A stretch of 64,000 nucleotides of DNA from Actinacidiphila yanglinensis (GCF_900107965.1 NZ_FNVU01000020.1:62001-126000); one strand, 5' to 3'; positions 15,538-24,710 are shown, counted from the first letter of the stretch. Translations and numbers: made by a program. The notes: generated from the letters alone by a model not told the origin.

Positions 15538-16352
15538 TTTCCTCCGACGCCCATCAGCCCCTGCACCAGGGCACGTCGGGCGAACAGGTAGACGATGAGG
15601 ATCGGCAGCATCGACAGCACCACCGCGGCCAGCAGGCCGGGGATGTCCACGCCGTGCTCGGTCTGGAAGTCGTACAGGCCCAGGGTGATCACCTTGGAGG
15701 AGTCGGACTGGGTGAGCACCAGGGGGAAGAGGAAGCCGTTCCACGCCTGGAGCGCGGAGAAGACCACGATGGTGGACAGCCCGCCCTTGGACAGCGGCAC
15801 CACCAGCTGGAAGAACACCCGCCACGGCGGGGCCCCGTCCATCGCCATCGCCTCGTACAGGTCGGGGGTGATCTCGCGCATCACCCCGGTCAGCACCAGG
15901 GCGCTGACCGGCAGGCAGAACGCCGCGGTCGGCAGGATCACGCCGGCCAGGTTGTCGTAGAGCCCGGCGCGGTTGATGACGTAGAACATCGGCACGATCA
16001 CCGCCTGCGCGGGCACCGCCAGGCCCAGCAGGAAGAGCCGGAACACGCCGGTGGTGACCCGGCCGCGGCCGCGCACGATCGCGTAGGACAGCGGCGGCAC
16101 CAGCAGCAGCACGATCGCCACCACCGCGGCGCTGACCACCAGGGTGTTGAGGAAGTACCGGCCGAAGCCGTTGGAGAAGTCCTGCGTGTAGTTGTGCAGC
16201 GTGAAGTGCTTCGGGAAGGACAGCGGGCCGTTGGTGGAGTAGTCGGTGCGGCTGCGCAGGGTCGCGGTGAGCATCACGTACAGCGGCAGGCCGACCAGGA
16301 ACAGCCAGACCAGCGAGCCCAGTCCGGCCAGGAAGTTGGGGTACCTTCTCAT
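15534..16352 (-). CDS. bxlG: Sugar ABC transporter permease, MalG-type
   Basis: 272 residues, six helices. The EAA loop for ATPase contact reads YEAMAMDGAPPWRVFFQLVV-P. It is the second permease of the putative xylobiose importer. Its ATG shares one base with the stop of the first permease (TGATG), and its own stop overlaps the GH3 start. No ATP-binding gene is present, as is usual for Streptomyces oligosaccharide importers, which share the MsiK ATPase. Confidence 0.88.
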   Translation of the reverse strand: MRRYPNFLAGLGSLVWLFLVGLPLYVMLTATLRSRTDYSTNGPLSFPKHFTLHNYTQDFSNGFGRYFLNTLVVSAAVVAIVLLLVPPLSYAIVRGRGRVTTGVFRLFLLGLAVPAQAVIVPMFYVINRAGLYDNLAGVILPTAAFCLPVSALVLTGVMREITPDLYEAMAMDGAPPWRVFFQLVVPLSKGGLSTIVVFSALQAWNGFLFPLVLTQSDSSKVITLGLYDFQTEHGVDIPGLLAAVVLSMLPILIVYLFARRALVQGLMGVGGK

Positions 16353-17308
16353 CACAGGCCCTCCGAGCTGCTGCGCATCTTGTCGTAGCCGGACACCCGG
16401 ACCACCACCAGCGAGATCACGGTGGCGACGAGTACGAGCACCAGCGCGATCGCCGAGCCCCCGCCGTAGTCGAAGTTCTTGAAGGCCTGCTGGTACATGT
16501 AGTACGCGCTGATCGTGGTGTCGGTGCCGGGGCCGCCCTGGGTGAGGATCAGCACCGTGTCGAACGTGGTGAGGCCGCCGACGACCATCAGGATCATCGA
16601 CGTGACCATGGTGTTGCGCAGCTGCGGCAGCGTGATGTGGAAGAACTGCCGTACGGTGCCGGCCCCGTCGAGCGCGGCGGCCTGGTACAGCACCTCCGGG
16701 ATCGCGCGGGTGGCGCCCTGGTAGATCAGGGTGTGGAACGGCGTGTACTGCCAGGCGCCGACGAACACCAGCACGCCGATCGCGCCGGACTGCATGCCGA
16801 GCAGGTTGCCGTTGCCGAACAGCCAGCGGGCCTGCGCCGGTACCCCGAAGTTCGGGTCCAGCATCGCCCGCCACAGCACGGACACCGCGGTCGCCGACAG
16901 CAGCAGCGGCACGAAGAACACCGCGGACAGCACCGCGCGGTTGCGCTGCTTCCCGGCCGCCCAGACCCCGAGCAGGATGCTCAGCGGGGTCTGCACGGCG
17001 ACGCCGAGCACGGTGATCAGGACGCTCAGCCACAGACTCTGGATCATGGTGTGGTCGTGCAGCAGCGCACGCCAGTTGTCCAGGCCGGCGAAGGCCGGCG
17101 CGTCCAGGCCGTCCCAGTCGGTGAAGGACAGCACCGCGACCAGCACCAGTGGCAGGATCGCGAACAGGGCGAAGAACAGGGTGGCGGGAACCGCCCAGGC
17201 GAAGCCCGGGCGGGTCACCGCGGTGCCGGACCGGCGGGCCGCGCGGCGGGCGGGCCGCCGGGCCTGCCCGTCCTGCGCGGCCGCCGGTGCGGGGGAAGTG
17301 GTGGTCAT
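16352..17308 (-). CDS. bxlF: Sugar ABC transporter permease, MalF-type
   Basis: 318 residues, six helices after a 35-residue Arg/Ala-rich cytoplasmic leader (QARRPARRAARRSG). The EAA loop is YQAAALDGAGTVRQFFHITL-P. It follows the binding protein by 16 nt and overlaps the next permease by one base. Role: with MalG-type BxlG it forms the membrane channel of the importer. Confidence 0.88.
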   Translation of the reverse strand: MTTTSPAPAAAQDGQARRPARRAARRSGTAVTRPGFAWAVPATLFFALFAILPLVLVAVLSFTDWDGLDAPAFAGLDNWRALLHDHTMIQSLWLSVLITVLGVAVQTPLSILLGVWAAGKQRNRAVLSAVFFVPLLLSATAVSVLWRAMLDPNFGVPAQARWLFGNGNLLGMQSGAIGVLVFVGAWQYTPFHTLIYQGATRAIPEVLYQAAALDGAGTVRQFFHITLPQLRNTMVTSMILMVVGGLTTFDTVLILTQGGPGTDTTISAYYMYQQAFKNFDYGGGSAIALVLVLVATVISLVVVRVSGYDKMRSSSEGL

Positions 17309-17324
17309 GGCGTGGATCCCTGGG

Positions 17325-18623
17325 TCAGGACGCCGACAGGCCCTGCATGGCCTTGATGAAGCCGTCGGCGTTGATCTTGCCGTCGAAGAACTCCTGGACG
17401 GCGGTGTGGATGGCCGTGGTCTGTGACGGCGGGTACGCCTGGTCCCACGAGAGCTGGAACGACGGGGCCTGCTTGACCAGGTTGAACTGGTACTTCAGGT
17501 AGGCCGGGTTGGACGCGGTGTCCAGGAACTTCGGGGTGTTGGTGGTGGTCGGCAGGTTGCCGATGGCCAGGTGCGCCTTCACGAACTCGTCCGAGTACTG
17601 CAGCTTGAGGAACTGCATGACGGCGTCCGGGTACTTGGTCTTCTTCAGCACCGAGTAGTAGTTGTTGGTGTTGCCGACGACGTCGGCCGCGTTGCCCTTG
17701 CCGCCCGCCATGCTCGGGAACGAGCCGTAGCCCAGGTCGGACTTGGTGAAGTCCGCGTTGGCGTCCTGCTCGGTGGAGTACTCCCACGAACCCATCAGCT
17801 CGAAGGCCGCCTTACCGGTGGCCAGCAGCGCGGGGGACCCGCCGTCGGTGAACTTCACCGAGTCGTAGTTGTTGCCGAAGGCGCCCGCGTCGACCAGCTG
17901 CTTGAGCATCGACAGCGCCTTGCGGCTGTCCGGGCTGTCCCAGGCGCTCTTGTCGCCGGTGAGCGCCTTCTCGAACAGGCCGGGGCCGGCGATGCGGTCG
18001 TAGACGTACTCGAACCACATCTGCGTCGGCCACTGGTCGCCGCCGCCCAGCGCGATCGGCGTCTTGCCCTCGGCCTTGAGCTTCTTGACGTCCGCCAGCA
18101 GGTCGTCCCAGGTCGTCGGCTCCGAGATGCCGGCGTCCTGGAGCACCTTCTTGTTGTTGAACAGCAGCACCGGCTGGGTGCCGCGCATCGGTATGCCGTA
18201 CGGCTTGCCGTCGACGACCGCGGTGTTGAACACCGACGGCAGGAAGTTGGACTTCAGTCCGGGGTCCTTGGCGATGAAGCTGTCCAGCGGCATCAGCAGG
18301 CCCGCCTTGACGAACGGCTGGATGCTGCCGGCACCCCAGTTGTAGAAGATGTCCGGGGCCTGCTTGGTGCTGATGATCCCCTGGAGCTTCTGCTGGTAGT
18401 CCGCACCCGGGATGGTGTCGAGCACCGCCTTGACCTTCGAGGTCTTGTTGAAGGTGGCGACGATCTGCTTCTCCACCTTGTTCGTCGCGTCGCCGTAGAC
18501 CAGGACATGGATCCGGCCGGAACCGGAGCCCGAGCTGCTGCCGCCACAGGCCGCCAGGGACAGGCCGAGCGCGAGTACCACGCCGCCCGCGGTGGCACGA
18601 GGGAGCCAAGCGCGCTTCTTCAT
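17325..18623 (-). CDS. bxlE: Sugar-binding lipoprotein, ABC importer (BxlE-type)
   Basis: 432 residues. Lipoprotein signal with lipobox LSLAAC and a Ser/Gly linker, then a type-1 extracellular solute-binding fold (DIFYNWGAGSIQPFVKAGLL, GIPMRGTQPVLLFNNK, ELMGSWEYSTEQDANADF). It would capture xylobiose or related oligosaccharides outside the membrane. First gene of the operon. AAGG lies 8 nt before the ATG at 18623. CGAAA/TTTCG repeats lie just upstream at 18637-18667. The sugar specificity is inferred from operon structure and operator type. Confidence 0.84.
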   Translation of the reverse strand: MKKRAWLPRATAGGVVLALGLSLAACGGSSSGSGSGRIHVLVYGDATNKVEKQIVATFNKTSKVKAVLDTIPGADYQQKLQGIISTKQAPDIFYNWGAGSIQPFVKAGLLMPLDSFIAKDPGLKSNFLPSVFNTAVVDGKPYGIPMRGTQPVLLFNNKKVLQDAGISEPTTWDDLLADVKKLKAEGKTPIALGGGDQWPTQMWFEYVYDRIAGPGLFEKALTGDKSAWDSPDSRKALSMLKQLVDAGAFGNNYDSVKFTDGGSPALLATGKAAFELMGSWEYSTEQDANADFTKSDLGYGSFPSMAGGKGNAADVVGNTNNYYSVLKKTKYPDAVMQFLKLQYSDEFVKAHLAIGNLPTTTNTPKFLDTASNPAYLKYQFNLVKQAPSFQLSWDQAYPPSQTTAIHTAVQEFFDGKINADGFIKAMQGLSAS

Positions 18624-18636
18624 GGAGTAAGCCTTT

Positions 18637-18667
18637 CGAAATGTTTCGGCGGCGATGCCGAAATTTC
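18637..18667. promoter_or_regulatory. CGAAA/TTTCG operator of the xylobiose-type operon
   Basis: CGAAATGTTTCG (18637-18648) is a 5-bp inverted repeat around TG. A second near-copy, CGAAATTTC (18659-18667), follows. The repeat class CGAA-N-TTCG is, as I recall, that of the LacI-type xylose/xylobiose repressor BxlR. The sites lie 14-44 bp before the bxlE start, where they would block transcription. No regulator gene is adjacent. Confidence 0.65.
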
Positions 18668-18919
18668 TGCGCCGCCCAGACGCTAGAGCGCGGCGGGAAA
18701 GCGGGTCAACCCTCCGGCCTGCGGTTATCAAAGCGTTACGGTGCGGGTCGCGTGCCCTCACGTCGCACGGGTTTCACGGCCGAGGGGGTGCGCGGGGCCG
18801 GCTCGCATGCGGGGGCCGAAAGGTGTAGGGAAACGGCTCGATCGTTTCGAAGACGGGACGGGCCGCGATCGGCGGCGAGCGGGCCGATACCGGGCGCGGG
18901 AGGTGGGTAGGCGAAGTTC

Positions 18920-19174
18920 ATGACTTCAGGACACGAGATGTCAGGAGACGACCAGAAGGGCCAGGAGCCGCCGTCCGATCCCTCGGGCGCGCACGGCCCG
19001 TCCGCCGCACGCGGCGCCCACCTCACCCCCGACCTTCCCCCCGCCGCCGAGGCCCCCGAACTGCGGGGCGCGGTCCGGCCCCGCCGCGAGGACAGCCCGG
19101 CCGGTCGCGAGGCGGAACTGCCCCCGCCCTACGGCCCGCTCGGCCGGCGCGGTGCCCGGCGCCGGAGCGGATGA
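18920..19174 (+). CDS. Small disordered hypothetical protein
   Basis: 84 residues, Pro/Glu/Arg/Gly-rich (PPSDPSGAHGPSAARGAHL) without hydrophobic core or domain. GGGAGGTGGG lies about 12 nt upstream of the ATG. It ends 10 bp from the convergent SpoIIE gene. The composition could be that of a chance frame in GC-rich DNA, so the call is weak. Confidence 0.3.
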   Translation: MTSGHEMSGDDQKGQEPPSDPSGAHGPSAARGAHLTPDLPPAAEAPELRGAVRPRREDSPAGREAELPPPYGPLGRRGARRRSG

Positions 19175-19183
19175 GCCGCTCGC

Positions 19184-21127
19184 TCAGCCCTCGTTCGCGT
19201 CAGGTTCCTCGTCCAGCGAGAACCACACCGTCTTTCCCTCGGACTCCGGCCGCACGCTCCACTGGTGCGAGAGCAGGTCGAGCAGGACCAGACCGCGGCC
19301 GGAGGACGCCAGCTCGCCCGGCGCGCGCTGGTGCGGCAGCTCGTCACCGCGGTCGGTGACCTCGACCCGCAGGGTGCGCCGGCCGGGCTCCCCGGTGACG
19401 ACGGCGACCAGCGCCGCGGCCTGGTCGGTGTGCACCAGCACGTTGCCGACCAGCTCGGAGGCGAGCAGCACCGCGGTGTCCACCTGGTCCGGCCGCCCCC
19501 AGTCGTGCAGCAGCGACTGCAGCTCGGTGCGCGCCTCCGACAGGCTCTCCGCCCGGTCCTGCTCGACGTTCAGTACCAGCCGCCGCTCCTGCACGGGCGG
19601 CCGCGGCAGACCGGCGTCCCGGCGCACCAGCAGCAGTGCGATGTCGTCCTCGTTGCGCGGCCGGGCGTCCGCGCGGCGCAGGTCCGGCTCGGGTGGTCCG
19701 GCGGCGGGCTGCGGGCCGTTCACCGCCGTGATCAGCCGGTCCGCCATGCCCTCCAGGTCCGCCCCCGTCCCCGGCGACATCGCGTCGCGCACCCGCACCC
19801 ACCCGCTGTACATGTCGTGCCCGCCGGTCTCGATCAGGCCGTCCGTGCAGAGCATCAGGACCTCCTGGTCGTGCAGCTCCACGACCGACACCGGGTAGTC
19901 GTCGTCGTTCCCCGGGATCTGCCCCAGCGGCAGGCCGCCGCGGACGTGCTTGATCATGCAGGTGCCGTCCGGCATCCGCAGCACGGGATGCGGGTGGCCG
20001 GCACGGGCGATGTTGAGGACCCCGGAGTGCGGGTCGGCCTCGATGTAGATGCAGGTCGCGAAGCGCTCCTCGTCCAGGGCGGCCAGGAAGCGTGAGGCCC
20101 GCGCCAGCACCGCGTCCGGGCCGTGGCCCTCGGCGGCGTAGGCGTGGACGGCGGTGCGCAGCTGGGTCATCAGGCTCGCCGCGTGCACGTCGTGCCCCTG
20201 CACGTCGCCGATGACCAGGGCGAGCTTGCCGCTGGGCAGTTCGAGGCTGTCGAACCAGTCGCCGCCCACCAGCAGCCCGCCGCCGGTCGGCACGTAACGG
20301 GTGGCGACGCTCAGCCCCGAGATGGCCGGCCCGGCCCGGCCCATGCTGCTGCGCAGGCCCCGGGACAGGGCCAGCTCCGCCTCACCGGTGCGGGTGCGCT
20401 CCAGCGCCCGCGCCAGCAGCCGCGCGGTCACCGTCAGCAGCGCCCGCTCGTCGTCGGTGAACGCCACCGGAGAGCGGAACGACGCCAGCCACACCCCGCT
20501 CAGCTTCCCGGACGTCACCAGCGGCAGGAACGCCCACGAGCTGTGCCCCTTGCCCGCGCTCAGCGGGTACATGACGGGGAATCGGCGCCGGTACTCCTCG
20601 GGCGTCGGAAGGAAGACCGGGCGGCCGCTGCGCACCACCTCGGCGGCCGGGTAGCCCGTCGACATCGGCATCCGGAACGCGCGCTCGGAACCGGGCGGCC
20701 GGAAGCCGAGCGTGGCGAGCTTGGTGAGGAAGGTGCCGTGGATGCCGAAGACGGCCTGGCCGTCCAGGGGGAAGGTGGGCGCGTGCAGGGCGGTCAGCGC
20801 CTTGAGGGCCTCGTCCAGGGACTCGGCGTCGGCGACGGTGTGGCCGGTGTCGACGAGCAGGGCGTCCCGCTCCCGGGGGCTGCCCGAGCCGAGGCCGCCC
20901 TCGCCGGTGGAGCCCTCGAGCGTGCCGCGCGGTCCCGGCCGTACGGACACGGGCACGGCCGGCGCCTGGGCCCCGGGCGGCTCGTGGGCGTCCGTCGGGC
21001 CCGCCGCCGGGGGTTCCGGGCCGGGATCGGACGCCGGTCCGACCTTCAGCCGGTTCAGCGCGTCGATCTGCCGGAGTTCGGCGTCGTCGTCCCCGTCCGG
21101 GCCCGACTCGTCCCGTCCACCGCCCAT
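19184..21127 (-). CDS. GAF-SpoIIE phosphatase-HATPase regulatory protein
   Basis: 647 residues. A disordered acidic/Pro-rich leader (about 1-85), a GAF-like sensor (about 95-240), a PP2C-type SpoIIE serine phosphatase (about 260-470; GGDWFDSLELPSGKLALVIGDVQGHDVHA with metal-binding Asp residues, LMLCTDGLIE), and a C-terminal HATPase_c anti-sigma-kinase-like domain (about 500-640; ASELVGNVLVHTD, SSGRGLVLLDLLS). Such proteins control partner-switching of alternative sigma factors by dephosphorylating anti-anti-sigma factors. None of the partners is adjacent. Confidence 0.88.
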   Translation of the reverse strand: MGGGRDESGPDGDDDAELRQIDALNRLKVGPASDPGPEPPAAGPTDAHEPPGAQAPAVPVSVRPGPRGTLEGSTGEGGLGSGSPRERDALLVDTGHTVADAESLDEALKALTALHAPTFPLDGQAVFGIHGTFLTKLATLGFRPPGSERAFRMPMSTGYPAAEVVRSGRPVFLPTPEEYRRRFPVMYPLSAGKGHSSWAFLPLVTSGKLSGVWLASFRSPVAFTDDERALLTVTARLLARALERTRTGEAELALSRGLRSSMGRAGPAISGLSVATRYVPTGGGLLVGGDWFDSLELPSGKLALVIGDVQGHDVHAASLMTQLRTAVHAYAAEGHGPDAVLARASRFLAALDEERFATCIYIEADPHSGVLNIARAGHPHPVLRMPDGTCMIKHVRGGLPLGQIPGNDDDYPVSVVELHDQEVLMLCTDGLIETGGHDMYSGWVRVRDAMSPGTGADLEGMADRLITAVNGPQPAAGPPEPDLRRADARPRNEDDIALLLVRRDAGLPRPPVQERRLVLNVEQDRAESLSEARTELQSLLHDWGRPDQVDTAVLLASELVGNVLVHTDQAAALVAVVTGEPGRRTLRVEVTDRGDELPHQRAPGELASSGRGLVLLDLLSHQWSVRPESEGKTVWFSLDEEPDANEG

Positions 21128-21436
21128 CCGCGCCCTCTCGCTCGTGATCGTCCGCGTCGGGTGCGCGCGTCGCCCACCGCTGCACTCCGTCGGCCTGTCC
21201 GGTTCATCGGTGATCAGTAGGTATTTTGTCCGATCGTACGCTTATGTCCCATGCTCGGGGGCGACTGAGTTCCCCGCACGTTCCCCGCATCCGCCGCACC
21301 CCCGTCGGAGAGGCGGCCCCCGCACGGGGCGCGAGCCGTGCCGCGCCCGCTCCCGGCGCCCGTCCGCGCGCCGCTTCTCGGGCCGGGCGTGACCGGCGTT
21401 CACTGGGAGTAATGGCCGCCACCCTGGAGTGCACCC
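21128..21436. other. Divergent intergenic region, SpoIIE / GH16-like
   Basis: 309 bases. An A/T-richer island at about 21212-21250 (GATCAGTAGGTATTTTGTCC) probably contains the SpoIIE promoter on the minus strand. The rest is GC-rich with no supported gene. Confidence 0.4.
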
Positions 21437-22150
21437 ATGACAGTTCCGCCCTCCGCGGCGCCCCCGGCGCCCGTCGTCTTCGCCGCTCCCTTCACCGATC
21501 GCTCGGCCTGGGCGGTGGGCCGCACCTCCGCCTACCCGGCCGACGGCCGCAACCCCGGCGACAACAAGCTCGACCGGATCGGCCCCGCCTACGCACCCAC
21601 CGGGGCCGGCGTCTTCCGGGCCCGCCTCTCGGACTCCGGCGACTGGAACGCCGACCTGGTCTCCACGGAGTTCGCCCCCGGCGGCTTCGAGCTGCGGCCC
21701 GGCGACGAACTCGGCGCGACCTGCGTGGTGGACGACACCCCGGGCGCCTGGCCGGCGCTGTGGACGTGGGGCCGCGACTCCTCCTCCGGCCGGCCGCAAC
21801 CCGGCCACGGCGAGGTCGACGCGTTCGAGTACCACCCGACCCACCCGCACATGCTGGAGCTGACCAACCACGTGGGCGGCGCCGGGGACTACGCGGACGG
21901 TGTCATCACCCCGGGGCGCGCCTTCCGGCTGCACGTCGTCCTCGGCGCCCGTAGCGTGCGCTGGCAGGTCGACGGCCGGACCGTCTACGAGGACGGGCGG
22001 GGGGTCGGCGCCGCCTGGCGGGCCTGGCTGGTGGTCAACATCAGCGTCGCCGCCGGGGCGTACGGCCACCAGGCGCCCGCCCCCGGGGTGCGCGAACTGA
22101 GCTGGCAGTGCACGGACTTGGAGGTCCGCCGGCCGGGGGCCGCGCGGTGA
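21437..22150 (+). CDS. GH16-like beta-glucanase-fold protein without signal peptide
   Basis: 237 residues of concanavalin A-like jelly-roll. GEVDAFEYHP contains the GH16 catalytic signature E-x-D-x-x-E. Conserved aromatics occur in WPALWTWGRDSS and RAWLVVNISVAAG. GH16 enzymes cut beta-1,3/1,4-glucans and galactans and are usually secreted. This one starts directly with MTVPPSAAPPAPVVFAAPF and has no Sec or Tat signal or obvious upstream start (GGAG lies before the ATG at 21437). It may act in the cytosol, use a non-classical route, or bind sugar without cleaving it. Confidence 0.7.
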   Translation: MTVPPSAAPPAPVVFAAPFTDRSAWAVGRTSAYPADGRNPGDNKLDRIGPAYAPTGAGVFRARLSDSGDWNADLVSTEFAPGGFELRPGDELGATCVVDDTPGAWPALWTWGRDSSSGRPQPGHGEVDAFEYHPTHPHMLELTNHVGGAGDYADGVITPGRAFRLHVVLGARSVRWQVDGRTVYEDGRGVGAAWRAWLVVNISVAAGAYGHQAPAPGVRELSWQCTDLEVRRPGAAR

Positions 22151-22167
22151 CCCCAGGTGCGCGGCTT

Positions 22168-22209
22168 TGGTCCAGACCTATTGACGAGTGGTCGAGACCA
22201 CTTTACGAT
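22168..22209 (+). promoter_or_regulatory. Chitinase promoter with DasR (dre) site
   Basis: TTGACG (22181-22186), 17-bp spacer, TACGAT (22204-22209). A perfect dre-type palindrome AGTGGTCGAGACCACT (22187-22202) fills the spacer, and the classic chitinase repeat TGGTCCAGACCT (22168-22179) sits just upstream of the -35. This arrangement predicts repression by DasR and induction by N-acetylglucosamine phosphates. Confidence 0.88.
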
Positions 22210-22334
22210 CCGGGCCACCACGTGATGCCCATGCGTCACACCGGTTTCTCCACCTCACTCCGAAGCCCGGGCTGTCATGGCCGCCCCCCACCGGCTCGGT
22301 GACCCGCGGTCCGCGGCGAGAGAAGGGAGCACAC

Positions 22335-23504
22335 ATGCCCGCTACCCACGGCCGCCGGCTCCGCCTGCTCGGCGCCGGACTCGCGGCGGCCTGCCTGGCC
22401 CAACTGCCGCTCGCCGCGGCCACCCACGCCGTCACCCCGGCCCCCGCCCGCGCGGCCACCGCGACCCACGGCACCCCGGTCACCGCGACCCGCACCGGCG
22501 CCGGGATCACCGTGACCCGTACCGGCACGGCCGCCGCGCCCGCCGCCGACACCTGTGCGACCAAGCCCAGGCCCTCCGGCAAGGTCCTCCAGGGCTACTG
22601 GGAGAACTGGGACGGCGCCGCCAACGGCGTCCACCCCGGCCTGGGCTGGATACCGATCACCGACGGCCGGATCGCGCAGCACGGCTACAACGTGATCAAC
22701 GCGGCCTTCCCCGTCATCGAGTCCGACGGAACCGTGCTCTGGCAGGACGGCATGGACACCGGGGTCAAGGTGGCCACGCCCGCTGAGATGTGCCAGGCCA
22801 AGGCGAACGGCGCGACCATCCTGATGTCCATCGGCGGAGCGGCCGCGGGCATCGACCTCAGCTCCAGCGCGGTCGCCGACCGCTTCGTGGCCACCGTGGT
22901 GCCGATCCTGAAGGAGTACGACTTCGACGGCATCGACATCGACATCGAGACCGGCCTGGTCGGCAGCGGCAGCATCGGCACGCTGTCCACCTCGCAGGCC
23001 AACCTGGAGCGCATCATCGACGGCGTGCTCTCCCAGATGCCGTCCGGCTTCGGTCTGACCATGGCGCCCGAGACCGCCTACGTCACCGGCGGCAGCATCA
23101 CCTACGGCTCCATCTGGGGCGCCTACCTGCCGATCGTGAAGAAGTACGCCGACAACGGCCGGCTCTGGTGGCTCAACATGCAGTACTACAACGGGAGCAT
23201 GTACGGCTGCTCCGGCGACTCCTACGAGGCGGGCACCGTCGCGGGCTTCACCGCGCAGACCACCTGCCTCAACAACGGACTGACCGTTCAGGGCACGACC
23301 ATCAAGGTGCCCTACGACAAGCAGGTGCCGGGCCTGCCTGCGCAAGCCGGCGCGGGCGGCGGCTACATGGCGCCGAACCTGGTCGGGCAGGCGTGGAGCG
23401 CCTACAGCGGCGCCCTCAAGGGCCTGATGACCTGGTCGCTGAACTGGGACGGCTCCAAGGGATGGACCTTCGGCGACAACGTGAAGTCGCTCCAGGGCCG
23501 CTGA
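22335..23504 (+). CDS. Secreted chitinase, glycoside hydrolase family 18
   Basis: 389 residues. Sec signal with hydrophobic core LLGAGLAAACLAQLPLAAA, a Thr-rich linker (about 40-72), and a GH18 barrel from about 82. The catalytic D-x-x-D-x-D-x-E is D198, D201, D203, E205 (FDGIDIDIE); SIGG (residues 165-168) is the beta3 motif. It hydrolyses chitin to short oligomers outside the cell. There is no separate chitin-binding module. AGAAGGGAG precedes the ATG at 22335. Expression should follow the DasR-type promoter at 22168-22209. Confidence 0.92.
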   Translation: MPATHGRRLRLLGAGLAAACLAQLPLAAATHAVTPAPARAATATHGTPVTATRTGAGITVTRTGTAAAPAADTCATKPRPSGKVLQGYWENWDGAANGVHPGLGWIPITDGRIAQHGYNVINAAFPVIESDGTVLWQDGMDTGVKVATPAEMCQAKANGATILMSIGGAAAGIDLSSSAVADRFVATVVPILKEYDFDGIDIDIETGLVGSGSIGTLSTSQANLERIIDGVLSQMPSGFGLTMAPETAYVTGGSITYGSIWGAYLPIVKKYADNGRLWWLNMQYYNGSMYGCSGDSYEAGTVAGFTAQTTCLNNGLTVQGTTIKVPYDKQVPGLPAQAGAGGGYMAPNLVGQAWSAYSGALKGLMTWSLNWDGSKGWTFGDNVKSLQGR

Positions 23505-23523
23505 CGCGCGCCGCCCTTCCCCC

Positions 23524-23565
23524 GTCCGGGTCACCGTCCTTGCCTCCGACGGCGGTGGCCCGGAC
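23524..23565 (+). terminator. Chitinase terminator hairpin
   Basis: GTCCGGGTCACC (23524-23535) pairs with GGTGGCCCGGAC (23554-23565) with one G-U pair, 20 nt after the chitinase stop. Confidence 0.6.
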
Positions 23566-23669
23566 GTCCTGTCGGTGCCGCCCTGTAGCGTGACGACGCG
23601 CCCACCCCCGTGCCGGCCGTGCCCGCGGACGGGCGTCCGACCAGCCCCGAACTCCCGGAGGACGGACCG

Positions 23670-24116
23670 ATGGCAGCCACCGCAGGCGACCGCGACGGCG
23701 AGGACGCCGCGGGCCCGGCACCGTACCCGCCGGTGGAGCCCGGGGTGATCGCGGCGCTCGCCCTCGACCTGCCGGAGACCACCGAGGAGAACCCGTTCGG
23801 GCCCGAGGTGGACGTCTACAAGGTGGCGGGCAAGATCTTCGCGATCCTCAGCGCCGAGTCGGAACCGCCCACCGTCGCCCTCAAGTGCGACCCCGCGCTG
23901 TCCCTGCACCTGCGGGATCACTACGCGGCCGTCACTCCCGGGTACCACCTGAACAAGAAGCACTGGAACAGCGTGGCGCTGGACGGCACCATCCCCCCGG
24001 ACGAGATCGACGACCTCGTCGCGCACTCCTGGAGCTGCGTGGTGGCCGGCCTGCCGAAGGCGGCCCGCGACCGCCTGACCCTCCTCGTCCCGGACCGGCG
24101 CCCGCCCGCCCCCTGA
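23670..24116 (+). CDS. MmcQ/YjbR-family protein
   Basis: 148 residues. The YjbR/CyaY-like double-wing fold is seen in LPETTEENPFGPEVDVYKVAG, KIFAILSAESEPPTVALKC, HYAAVTPGYHLNKKHWNSV. Family members are small cytosolic proteins of uncertain function, proposed to bind DNA or to be linked to mitomycin-type resistance. GGAGGA (23657-23662) precedes the ATG by 7 nt, which fixes the start over an upstream in-frame GTG (23610). Confidence 0.82.
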   Translation: MAATAGDRDGEDAAGPAPYPPVEPGVIAALALDLPETTEENPFGPEVDVYKVAGKIFAILSAESEPPTVALKCDPALSLHLRDHYAAVTPGYHLNKKHWNSVALDGTIPPDEIDDLVAHSWSCVVAGLPKAARDRLTLLVPDRRPPAP

Positions 24117-24352
24117 CGGCCCCCGACCCCTGGCCCGGCCGGGTGGGGCGGATGCGTCGAACGTGCGAACCGCTGTCGAACTGGTAGCCCCAGGCGCACA
24201 GTTGACGGAATCATCCGTTCCGTTTCTGGGGCAGGAGTACGCCCGAGCGGCGCATGAAACGGGTGCGGCGCGGCCATCATTAAAGATGGCCGAGCGATGT
24301 GCAATTGCATCCGCGGCCATGGTCGATCACCCCCGGTAGGAGGAGGAGAACG

Positions 24353-24610
24353 ATGCCCGGTCGGGACGAAGGCGCGAGGTGCCGGACCACCCCGCGGCTC
24401 CAGCCGAACATGGCCGAAACCGTGGTGCGGTGGCGGAAGAGCTCGCACAGCAACCACGAGAGCAACTGCGTCGAGATGGCCGAACTCGATCAGGAGACGG
24501 TCGGGTTCCGTGACTCGAAGGACAGAAGCGGTCCGGTTCTCACCTTCGGCCGCGCCGCGGTACGGGCCTTCGTGGCCGGCACGGCCCGTGGCGAGTTCGC
24601 CGTCGAGTAG
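24353..24610 (+). CDS. DUF397-domain protein
   Basis: 85 residues. The DUF397 core is VRWRKSSHSNHESNCVEMAE followed by VGFRDSKDRSGPVLTFGR. These small actinobacterial proteins are typically paired with a DUF5753-type XRE regulator, as here, and act in developmental or secondary-metabolite control as putative antagonists of that regulator. AGGAGGAGG (24339-24347) marks the ATG at 24353. Usual order is regulator first; here the DUF397 gene is upstream. Confidence 0.85.
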   Translation: MPGRDEGARCRTTPRLQPNMAETVVRWRKSSHSNHESNCVEMAELDQETVGFRDSKDRSGPVLTFGRAAVRAFVAGTARGEFAVE

Positions 24611-24710
24611 CGGAATCCAGCCAGTTGTGACGTCGGGCCCTCCGCACCGTGAGCGCTAGGGCACGATAGGTGACCCGTACGGGGTGGACACCCCGAGAAG
24701 GAGACCTGCC

